Shown: positions 24,891 through 32,025 of the stretch, piece after piece
Position numbering within the stretch: the first letter of the stretch is position 1
Layout: each line of letters opens with the position of its first letter
From: JAKQIM01 sp964633225
Lineage (GTDB): Bacteria > Chloroflexota > Anaerolineae > Anaerolineales > UBA4823
NCBI GenBank assembly: GCA_964633225.1
Contig: CAZWFQ010000013.1
Location: forward strand, 1-64,000
DNA length: 64,000 nucleotides
Direction of reading: 5' to 3'
Made by a program: the position numbers and the translations under genes
The notes under the pieces: model-generated
Databases searched by the model: none
Told to the model about the DNA's origin: nothing
What the model saw: only the letters and a program-made list of their open reading frames with translations

Positions 24891-25862
24891 TTACCCCGGC
24901 AAGAGGAAAAACGCCAGGCCAACGATGAGATAAATTGCTAACAACTCAATTCCCTCCAACCAGTTCGACTCACCATCCGCCGAGACCAGTGCGGCGATCA
25001 TGACACCCGCAATGAGGGCCAATAGTTCAAATTGATCGAACACCAGTGTCAGTGGGTGCCCCATGATCAGGCTGATAAATACCAGTACCGGCGCCACGAA
25101 CAAAGCGATCTGTAAGCTCGAAGCAACCGCAATTTCTACGCTGAGGGTCATCTTATTCTTCGCCGCCATCTGCACAGCCACCAGGTGTTCTGCCACGTTG
25201 CCGATGATGGGGATAAAGATGACGCCAATGAAGAACTCTGATATTCCCAATGCCTCGACCACCGGCTCAACCGCCCCCACCAACACCTCTGACATCCAGG
25301 CCACACCCACAGTAGAGAAAGCCAGCACCAGCAGTGCCGTGCGCAGCGGCCAGGCCTTATGGGTCAAGATTTCATCTGGTTGTTCGGGCGCCAACGGCCC
25401 CCCAACAGATTTGAAGCTATAAAGCAGCCCCAGCCCATAGAGTAAAATCATCACGCCCGCCACACCCAGGCTCAATGCTTCTACCCGCGGGTCGGGTGGA
25501 TCCAGGTGCCCGATACCGTGGCTAAAAAGCGAAGGGATCAACAAGATCAAAACCGTCAATACCAAAAGGATAGCATTATTACTCGCCTGGCGACGGTCAA
25601 AGCTCTGGGTTTTGTGTTTCAGGCCGCCCAACAGCATCGACATGCCCAACACCAACAACAGGTTGCCTAAAATCGAGCCGGTGATCGAGGCTTTAACCAG
25701 GTCTAGCAAGCCCTCTCGGATGGCAACAATGGTGATGATCAGCTCGGCCGCGTTGCCCAACGTGGCGTTCAACAACCCGCCCAGCTTGGGGCCGGTATAA
25801 TGGGCCAAAGATTCGGTCGATTCGCCAATATAACTGGCCAGCGGCACAACTGCAATTGCTGA
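24891..25862 (-). CDS. Ca2+/H+ antiporter (CaxA), 5' end lost in assembly gap
   Basis: 323 visible residues of a cation/proton exchanger. Both alpha-repeat acidic motifs are present: GLLNATLGNAAELIITI and GNVAEHLVAVQMAAKNKM. There are some nine membrane segments with an acidic loop near the middle. Full-length CAX proteins are about 350-370 residues, so roughly 30-45 residues, covering the first helix, lie in the gap. The carrier exports Ca2+ in exchange for protons. Confidence 0.9.
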   Translation of the reverse strand, partial: SAIAVVPLASYIGESTESLAHYTGPKLGGLLNATLGNAAELIITIVAIREGLLDLVKASITGSILGNLLLVLGMSMLLGGLKHKTQSFDRRQASNNAILLVLTVLILLIPSLFSHGIGHLDPPDPRVEALSLGVAGVMILLYGLGLLYSFKSVGGPLAPEQPDEILTHKAWPLRTALLVLAFSTVGVAWMSEVLVGAVEPVVEALGISEFFIGVIFIPIIGNVAEHLVAVQMAAKNKMTLSVEIAVASSLQIALFVAPVLVFISLIMGHPLTLVFDQFELLALIAGVMIAALVSADGESNWLEGIELLAIYLIVGLAFFLLPG

Positions 25863-25962
25863 NNNNNNNNNNNNNNNNNNNNNNNNNNNNNNNNNNNNNN
25901 NNNNNNNNNNNNNNNNNNNNNNNNNNNNNNNNNNNNNNNNNNNNNNNNNNNNNNNNNNNNNN
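25863..25962. other. Assembly gap of 100 Ns
   Basis: Second run of exactly 100 Ns. It removes the start of the Ca2+/H+ antiporter and the intergenic region shared with the divergent kinase. Confidence 0.98.
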
Positions 25963-25992
25963 AACCCTACACCCAGAATCCTCCAAACGTGC

Positions 25993-25998
25993 TAAAAT
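25993..25998 (+). promoter_or_regulatory. Candidate -10 box for a leaderless kinase message
   Basis: TAAAAT in GTGCTAAAATCA lies 7 nt before the ATG at 26006, so transcription would start at or next to the initiator codon. The -35 region is partly in the gap. Confidence 0.5.
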
Positions 25999-26005
25999 CA
26001 TAGCA

Positions 26006-27112
26006 ATGGCTGAGAACACCCTCCTCAATAATCGATACCAATTGGAAACCCGCCTCGGCAGCGGGGGGATGGCTGTGGTCTATCGCGCCCGAGATCTGAT
26101 GCTCGAACGCACGGTGGCTGTCAAGGTGCTGCGCGAAGATTACTCCAACGATCCTGCTTTTCGAGAGCGCTTCAGGCAAGAGGCAAAAGCCGCTGCCAAT
26201 CTATCACACCCCAGCATTGTCACTGTTCACGATTTTGGATTAGATGCTGGTAAGCTTTTCATCGTGATGGAATATGTGCCCGGTGCCGACTTAAAAACCA
26301 TGCTGCAAACCCGCGGCCGCTTCAGTGTCGAAGAAGCTCTGCCTCTGCTCATCCAGGCTTGCGCCGGCATTGGCTACGCTCACCGGGCCGGCCTGGTCCA
26401 CTGCGATGTGAAACCGCAGAACATGCTCGTCACCCCTGACCAACGTCTGAAAGTAACTGATTTTGGCATTGCACGCGCCCTGGCATCGATCAATCCAAAT
26501 GAACAGGCGAAGGTGGTTTGGGGCTCGCCGCAGTACTTCTCTCCCGAGCAAGCCACCGGGGCGGCGCCTTCGCCCGCTTCAGATGTTTATGCGTTGGGGG
26601 TGGTCATGTACGAGATGCTTTGTGGGCGCCTGCCCTTCACCGGGAATACCGCCGCCGAGCTGGCGCAGATGCACCGCAGTGTGCCTACGCCCCCGCCAAG
26701 CCATTTCAACGCTAATATTCCCCCAGCCCTTGAGCAGATCATTCTAAAGGTGCTTTCCAAAGAGCCTTCGGCGCGCTACCGCACTGCCGACCAGCTCGGG
26801 CGCGTGTTGATGACCTTTAACCGCGCCACCACCGTCTCCCCCGTCATCGAAGCCGCCCAACCGCCAGCCGCAGCCACAACTGCCAGCCCTTCTGCCAGTT
26901 ATACGGCCCCACCCAAGGCCAATCTGCGCCCGGCCCCACCGGCACCGATGGTGGCAGCCCCAGCCCCCACTTCACAACCCATCGCCAAGACCAGCCAGGA
27001 AGACCCACTTGATATTGATTGGGGCACCTGGGCCTTGGGCTTGCTGGCTGCGATTGCCGTGCTTGGGCTTGTGCCCTTGTGGACCTGGGTGATCTTACTC
27101 TACAGCCGCTAA
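26006..27112 (+). CDS. Membrane-anchored Hanks-type Ser/Thr kinase (non-RD variant)
   Basis: 368 residues. Kinase domain about 11-270: GSGGMAVVYRARD, the ATP Lys in VAVKVLRED, GLVHCDVKPQNML, VTDFGIARAL and SPQYFSPEQA. The catalytic loop reads HCD instead of HRD, so the Arg that normally contacts the phosphorylated activation loop is absent; catalytic Asp, Asn and the DFG Asp are present. A Pro/Ala-rich linker (about 280-335) leads to one C-terminal membrane span (345-367) with almost nothing outside, so it lacks PASTA domains. It lies 9 bp before rpe, matching the place of prkC in Bacillus. Confidence 0.92.
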   Translation: MAENTLLNNRYQLETRLGSGGMAVVYRARDLMLERTVAVKVLREDYSNDPAFRERFRQEAKAAANLSHPSIVTVHDFGLDAGKLFIVMEYVPGADLKTMLQTRGRFSVEEALPLLIQACAGIGYAHRAGLVHCDVKPQNMLVTPDQRLKVTDFGIARALASINPNEQAKVVWGSPQYFSPEQATGAAPSPASDVYALGVVMYEMLCGRLPFTGNTAAELAQMHRSVPTPPPSHFNANIPPALEQIILKVLSKEPSARYRTADQLGRVLMTFNRATTVSPVIEAAQPPAAATTASPSASYTAPPKANLRPAPPAPMVAAPAPTSQPIAKTSQEDPLDIDWGTWALGLLAAIAVLGLVPLWTWVILLYSR

Positions 27113-27121
27113 GGACTTCCC

Positions 27122-27784
27122 ATGCCCAATCCCTACAAGATCTCTGCCTCCATCCTCTCTGCTGATTTCACCCGCCTGGGTGAGCAGATCGCCGAGGCTG
27201 AGGCCGCCGGTGCAGATTGGATCCACATTGATGTGATGGACGGCCACTTTGTCCCCAACCTGACGATGGGGCCTTTCATCGTGCAAGCCTGCCGGCGCGC
27301 CACGCAACTGCCACTGGATGTGCACTTGATGGTGGAAGCACCCGAACGCCTGATCCAGGCCTTTGCCCAGGCTGGCGCCACATACATGACCGTGCACGTA
27401 GAGAACAACCCCAACCTGTACCGCACCATGCAGACCATTCGCGAGCTGGGCTGCAAGCCTGGCGTGGTGCTCAACCCCAGCACCCCCGCCAGCATGGTTA
27501 CCCCTGTGCTGCACCTGGCGGAGATGGTACTTGCCATGAGTGTCAATCCTGGCTACTCAGGGCAGAAGTTCATCCCCGAGGTCCTGCCCAAGGTTGCAGA
27601 GCTGAGCCAGGCCATCCAACGCATTAACCCTCAAACCCTGCTCGAGATTGACGGCGGCATGAATACCAACACCTTGCCCCAGGCCCTGGCTGCGGGGGCC
27701 CAGGTCTTTGTAGTTGCCAGCGCCATCTTTAACCATCCCCAGGGCCTCACTGCGGGCATCCAGGCACTTCGAGGATGTTTTTAA
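27122..27784 (+). CDS. rpe: Ribulose-phosphate 3-epimerase
   Basis: 220 residues, a TIM barrel that interconverts ribulose 5-phosphate and xylulose 5-phosphate in the pentose phosphate pathway. Visible motifs are SASILSADF, HIDVMDGHFVPNLTMGP (metal and catalytic Asp), VHLMVE, MSVNPGYSGQKF (phosphate-binding loop) and LEIDGGM. The length is standard. It is 9 bp downstream of the kinase gene and is followed by a terminator facing rpmB. Confidence 0.96.
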   Translation: MPNPYKISASILSADFTRLGEQIAEAEAAGADWIHIDVMDGHFVPNLTMGPFIVQACRRATQLPLDVHLMVEAPERLIQAFAQAGATYMTVHVENNPNLYRTMQTIRELGCKPGVVLNPSTPASMVTPVLHLAEMVLAMSVNPGYSGQKFIPEVLPKVAELSQAIQRINPQTLLEIDGGMNTNTLPQALAAGAQVFVVASAIFNHPQGLTAGIQALRGCF

Positions 27785-27786
27785 AC

Positions 27787-27816
27787 CGAAAATCACGGCT
27801 TGCGCCGCGATTTTCG
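27787..27816. terminator. Hairpin between convergent rpe and rpmB
   Basis: CGAAAATC (27787-27794) pairs with GATTTTCG (27809-27816), with an inner CGGC/GCCG stem after one A-C mismatch. The A/T-rich outer arms give short U runs in both directions. Confidence 0.6.
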
Positions 27817-27839
27817 CCGCTATTACAAAGCTATGCCAA

Positions 27840-28022
27840 TTACGAGGTCTTTACCATGGTGCGCAAGCACCGAGCACACAAGACCTTACGCACTTTCTGG
27901 TCGCCCTCGTAGACCGTCACGGTCTGCAAGTTGGGGCGGAAGGTCCGCCGGGTGGCCTTATTGGACCATGGGCGATTCCGACCAAAAGATGTCGCTTTTC
28001 CACAATGTGCACACTTCGCCAT
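27840..28022 (-). CDS. rpmB: 50S ribosomal protein bL28, zinc-ribbon form
   Basis: 60 residues: MAKCAHCGKATSFGRN, then RRTFRPNLQ and CARCLRTM, with two CxxC pairs that make this the zinc-binding (C+) form. The frame is open nine codons further upstream, but the ATG at 28020-28022 gives the normal bL28 start, and GGAAG lies upstream. It is on the opposite strand from rpe and the asp23-like gene, which flank it. Confidence 0.95.
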   Translation of the reverse strand: MAKCAHCGKATSFGRNRPWSNKATRRTFRPNLQTVTVYEGDQKVRKVLCARCLRTMVKTS

Positions 28023-28112
28023 CGTACACTTCCTTTCGCAGCACTCCAAAACTGGAGGCTTTTTTTCAGAATTCGGACAAAAAATTGATGTATGATTCTG
28101 CTTAATTCACGC

Positions 28113-28118
28113 TATAAT
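28113..28118 (+). promoter_or_regulatory. Candidate -10 box for the asp23-fak-recG operon
   Basis: TATAAT in CACGCTATAATTAC, about 108 nt before the first gene. No strong -35 at 16-18 bp. The GCTATAAT form recurs upstream of other genes in this window. Confidence 0.5.
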
Positions 28119-28225
28119 TACGTTTCACCTGCACCGGAACTAAGAAGCCTGGGTTAAGCGGGCCAATCTTACCACAAATCGTATCTGTTTACAAGCCAGA
28201 TTGTTAACTACTTCAGAGGTTTGCT

Positions 28226-28582
28226 ATGCCCGATGAATCTACCCCTATTGGCAGTATCAAAATTTCCCCTGGCGCAATCGCCAGCATTGCCTATCATGCC
28301 GCCCGTCAATCCTACGGCGTGGTTGGCCTGACCTCCAAAAACCTGGTAAATGGTTTGACCCAGGTTTTGGTCAAAGACCCCACCTATGGGGTTGAGGTGA
28401 CCTATGATGGGCAGAACATTATCATTGATCTTTATGTTGTCATTGAGTATGGCACACGCATTAAGTCAGTTGCCTTAAGCGTGCGCAATACTGTGCGCTA
28501 CCAGGTTGAAAAAGCACTGGGCATGCCGGTTAGTGAAGTGAATGTCCATGTACGCGGTCTACGCATCAGCGATCCAGACTAA
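28226..28582 (+). CDS. Asp23/Gls24 family protein (YloU-like)
   Basis: 118 residues with the single Asp23 domain: GSIKISPGAIASIAYHAA, SYGVVGLTSKNL, VDLYV.IEYG in the form IIDLYVVIEYG, and VSEVNVHVRGL. Family members are small envelope-associated proteins, and the yloU gene precedes the DAK2 fatty-acid kinase gene yloV in Firmicutes. Here it likewise precedes the fakA-like gene by less than 50 bp. The biochemical role remains unclear in the family. Confidence 0.93.
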   Translation: MPDESTPIGSIKISPGAIASIAYHAARQSYGVVGLTSKNLVNGLTQVLVKDPTYGVEVTYDGQNIIIDLYVVIEYGTRIKSVALSVRNTVRYQVEKALGMPVSEVNVHVRGLRISDPD

Positions 28583-28630
28583 CCTGTTGTGGACACTCAA
28601 AATACTGGTATATCCTCAGGAGCCAACTTC

Positions 28631-30310
28631 ATGAGTTCAGATTTGCAAGCCGTAGATCAACCCACTTCTCACGCCCGCAAGTATCCCATTGACGGGCAGG
28701 CTTTTAAACCCATGGTTGAAGCAGCCCTCAACTGGCTGCGGACCAACCAGCAGGCTGTCAACGCGCTCAACGTTTTCCCCGTTCCCGATGGCGATACTGG
28801 CACCAACATGGTGCTAACCATGCAAGCCGCCTATGACGAGATTGCCAACTCGGCTGAGCGCAATGTGGGCAAAGTGGCCCATGCCGTGGCCCATGGCGCC
28901 CTGATGGGAGCACGCGGCAACTCGGGCGTTATCCTTTCTCAATTGTGGCGCGGCATTGCCCGCGCCCTAGATAACCGCGAGGTTTTAGATGGCCCCGCCC
29001 TGGTAGCAGCCTTCCACCAGGGGCGCAACACGGCCTATAAAGGCGTGGTGCGCCCGGTTGAAGGCACCATTCTTACCGTTGCCAAAGATATTGCCGCCGC
29101 CGCCGAGCAGGCCATTACTGAGACGACAGACCCTTACGATATCCTGGCCCGCCTGGTGCAAGCGGCTGACGAATCGGTACAACACACCCCTGAGCTGCTC
29201 TCTGTGTTGCGCGATGCGGGTGTTGTTGATGCCGGCGGCAAAGGCCTATATTTCATCCTGGAGGGGATGGTGCGCTACGCCAACGGCCAGCCCCTTGATT
29301 CAGTCAACTTTGCCGTCCAACCCCTCTCTGCCATGAAACTAGAAAACGCCGTCGATTCAATTGAGCCAGGACAAGATTATGAAGTGGTGGTTGATTTCCG
29401 CCCGTATGAGACCCTGGATTTGATCCACTTTTACGAAGATTTGGAAGAGATGGGCACCTCCATCCAGGTCGGCGAGGGCGATCGCATGTACCGCATGCAC
29501 ATTCACGTTCCCGCCGAAAACCTGTACCGGCCCATTGAATACACCAAGTCGCTTGGCACGGTCACCAAAGTTGCCATCGAAAACCTGGTGGCCCAGATGG
29601 AAGAGATCGAGCGTGAAAGCGGCCCCAAGTTGAACCTCACCCCCGTTGAGCCAGGCCAGATTGCCGTTGTAGCGGTTGCCCCAGGGCCAGGGCTGGCGCG
29701 TGTCTTTGCCAGCCTGGGCGTGTCAGCCATCATCGAGGGCGGGCAGACCATGAATCCCAGCACCGAAGAGATCCTGCGTGCCTTCGAAAATCTGCCCACC
29801 GACCAGGTCTTCATCCTGCCCAATAACAAGAACATCATCCTGGCGGCCCAATCGGCCGCACAGCTAACCGTCAAGCGCCTGACTGTGATCCCCAGCCGCA
29901 CGGTTCCCCAGGGTATGGCTGCCATGCTGCGCCTGGCCCCTGATGGCGACCCCGAAGAAATTGCTGCAGAGATGCAAGAGGCCCTGGACGAAGTAGAAAC
30001 TGGCGAGATCACCACTGCCACCCGCAGTGTTGAAATCGATGGGGTTAAAGTTCAAGAAGGCCAATTCATTGCCCTGCACAATGGCAAACTCATCCTGGCT
30101 GCATCTACCCTCAAAGATGCCACCATCAGTTTGCTAGAAAAAGCGCATGCAGACCACTTCGAACTCATTACGATGTTCTATGGCGCCGATATACCTCGCC
30201 CTGAGGTGAATGCCATTGTAGATTCAATTCGTAAAGCCTACCCCAACCAAGAAGTGGAAGTTCAAGATGGCGGGCAGCCCCATTATCATTTCATCATCTC
30301 CATCGAATAA
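28631..30310 (+). CDS. fakA: Fatty acid kinase catalytic subunit FakA-like (DAK2 domain, YloV)
   Basis: 559 residues. The N-terminal DhaL/DAK2 kinase domain shows NALNVFPVPDGDTGTNM (Mg2+-ATP Asp residues), GARGNSGVILSQLWRG and a GKGL loop; a middle domain and the C-terminal YloV domain with FYGADIPRPE follow. FakA phosphorylates fatty acids held by FakB so they enter phospholipid synthesis. GTG at 28589 is possible, but ATG at 28631 has AGGAG 8 nt upstream and is preferred. Two FakB-type genes follow within 4 bp, so the system is complete. Confidence 0.94.
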   Translation: MSSDLQAVDQPTSHARKYPIDGQAFKPMVEAALNWLRTNQQAVNALNVFPVPDGDTGTNMVLTMQAAYDEIANSAERNVGKVAHAVAHGALMGARGNSGVILSQLWRGIARALDNREVLDGPALVAAFHQGRNTAYKGVVRPVEGTILTVAKDIAAAAEQAITETTDPYDILARLVQAADESVQHTPELLSVLRDAGVVDAGGKGLYFILEGMVRYANGQPLDSVNFAVQPLSAMKLENAVDSIEPGQDYEVVVDFRPYETLDLIHFYEDLEEMGTSIQVGEGDRMYRMHIHVPAENLYRPIEYTKSLGTVTKVAIENLVAQMEEIERESGPKLNLTPVEPGQIAVVAVAPGPGLARVFASLGVSAIIEGGQTMNPSTEEILRAFENLPTDQVFILPNNKNIILAAQSAAQLTVKRLTVIPSRTVPQGMAAMLRLAPDGDPEEIAAEMQEALDEVETGEITTATRSVEIDGVKVQEGQFIALHNGKLILAASTLKDATISLLEKAHADHFELITMFYGADIPRPEVNAIVDSIRKAYPNQEVEVQDGGQPHYHFIISIE

Positions 30311-30313
30311 ACC

Positions 30314-31174
30314 ATGCCCCGCATCTGTATTCTCACCGACAGCACCGTCCACTTTACCAAGCAGACTTTTCTTGGGCATGACCATGTAACGATCATCCCG
30401 CACACGGTCCGGTTTGGTGAGCAAACCCTAAAAGACAGCCCGGATCTATCGCTTTACAAATCGTATAAACCCAATGATCGCTTTGACCGGCCCCAGGTTT
30501 CTGCCCCTAGCGTAGAAGCCTTTCGCCAGTCCTTCACCGAGCTGGGCACGCGCTACCAGGAAGTAATTGCCATCCTGGTCTCATCGTACCTGAGCCCAGC
30601 CGTAAGCAATGCCCGCCAGGCCGCCGAAACACTTAAAAGCCCTGTGACCGTCCATGTGATCGATTCGCAGACCACCGCGGCTGGCCTGGGCTTTCTGGTA
30701 CAAGCTGCGGCTGAGGCCGTGCTGCGCGGCACATCTGCCAATGATATTAACCGCCTGGTGCGCGGCCTGAGCCGCCATATCTACGCCGTATACTGCCTGC
30801 CTGACCTGGTCTACTTATCCGGCTCGGGGCAGATAGATGTCTCTCAAGCTGTGGTCGGCGAGATGCTCGGCATGATCCCCATCTTCATCATGGAAAATGG
30901 CCGCTTCATCCACGTTCAAAAGATCCGCAGCCCGCGCCACCTGGTAGATGTGATGTATGAATTCATCCTGGAATTTGAACGCCTGAAATACCTGGCCATC
31001 GTCCAGGGTGTTCCTCATTTTGAACAAGAAAGCCGCAACCTGCGCGAGCGGATCATCCAAAATATGCGCACCACGCCCCTGACTGAGCAAAACTTCAGCC
31101 TGGCTCTAGCCACCCTGTTGGGCCCGCACAGCATTGGATTGATCGCCATGCAGCATCCCTCTCAAGAGATTTAA
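30314..31174 (+). CDS. fakB: DegV family protein, FakB-like fatty-acid binding subunit (copy 1)
   Basis: 286 residues. DegV fold: ICILTDSTVHF at the start (binding Thr/Ser), a TSAPSVEAF-like segment reading QVSAPSVEAF, LVSSYLSPAVSNA and VIDSQTTAAGLGFLV. FakB proteins hold a fatty acid and present its carboxylate to FakA. The canonical QPS/TS motif is changed (SAP), and the sequence is quite different from copy 2, so the two likely prefer different acyl chains. It starts 3 bp after fakA. Confidence 0.88.
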   Translation: MPRICILTDSTVHFTKQTFLGHDHVTIIPHTVRFGEQTLKDSPDLSLYKSYKPNDRFDRPQVSAPSVEAFRQSFTELGTRYQEVIAILVSSYLSPAVSNARQAAETLKSPVTVHVIDSQTTAAGLGFLVQAAAEAVLRGTSANDINRLVRGLSRHIYAVYCLPDLVYLSGSGQIDVSQAVVGEMLGMIPIFIMENGRFIHVQKIRSPRHLVDVMYEFILEFERLKYLAIVQGVPHFEQESRNLRERIIQNMRTTPLTEQNFSLALATLLGPHSIGLIAMQHPSQEI

Positions 31175-31175
31175 A

Positions 31176-32006
31176 ATGACCGTTGCCATCGTTACCGACA
31201 GCACCTCAGACCTGCCGCCTGAGTTGGCTGCCGCTCACTGCATTACCGTCATCCCTGCCATCCTGACCATCGGTGATCAAAGCCTTTTGGATGGCAACGG
31301 CATTTCGCGGGCTGACTTTTACCACCAGCTCCCATCCATGAAGCAGATCCCGACGACGGCTGCCCCCGCCAGCGGCACGTTCGAGCAGGCATATGAAACC
31401 CTGCTCAGCCAGGGCGCCACCCAGGTACTGTCCATTCACATTGCTTCCAGCTTAAGCGGCATCTTCAGTGTTGCCCAATCTGCCGGGCGCACCTTTGGAG
31501 GCCGGGTGCAGGTTCTCGACAGCGGTTCCTTATCCATGGGGACAGGTTTTCAGGCCCTGGCCGCGGCTGAAGCCGCTGCACAGGGCCTGTCTTTAGATGG
31601 GGTGCTCTCTGGGGTCTACGCCATGCGTGCCCGGCTGCATGCCAGGGCAATGTTGGATACGCTCGAATACGTGCGCCGCAGCGGGCGCATTTCTTGGACC
31701 AAGGCCAGCATTGGCTCGCTCTTACAGATCAAGCTCTTTTTAAGCATCTCAAATGGCAGCGTTTCACGCCTGGGCGAGGCACGCACCCGCCGCAAAGGGA
31801 TCAATCGCTTCATCCAAATGATGCGCACCCTTGGCCCGTTTGAACGCCTGGCTGTCTTGTACACAGATGCCGAAGCAGATGCCCGCCAGGCCCTGGCTGA
31901 ATTTGCCCCCTCCTGCCAGTATCCGCCTCTCATCCTCAGCGTCACCACGGTCATTGGCACGCATCTTGGGCCAAATGCCGTGGGATTCGCAGCAGTTACT
32001 CGCTAG
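31176..32006 (+). CDS. fakB: DegV family protein, FakB-like fatty-acid binding subunit (copy 2)
   Basis: 276 residues. AIVTDSTSDLPPELA, TTAAPASGTFEQAYETL, VLSIHIASSLSGIFSVAQSA (in parts) and VLDSGSLSMGTGFQAL match the DegV fold. LEYVRRSGRISW is the conserved C-terminal lobe motif. It follows the first DegV gene by 1 bp and is followed by recG 19 bp later. Having two FakB proteins for one FakA is known in Firmicutes, where they separate saturated from unsaturated chains. Confidence 0.93.
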   Translation: MTVAIVTDSTSDLPPELAAAHCITVIPAILTIGDQSLLDGNGISRADFYHQLPSMKQIPTTAAPASGTFEQAYETLLSQGATQVLSIHIASSLSGIFSVAQSAGRTFGGRVQVLDSGSLSMGTGFQALAAAEAAAQGLSLDGVLSGVYAMRARLHARAMLDTLEYVRRSGRISWTKASIGSLLQIKLFLSISNGSVSRLGEARTRRKGINRFIQMMRTLGPFERLAVLYTDAEADARQALAEFAPSCQYPPLILSVTTVIGTHLGPNAVGFAAVTR

Positions 32007-32025
32007 ATGGTACAATATCAATCTC

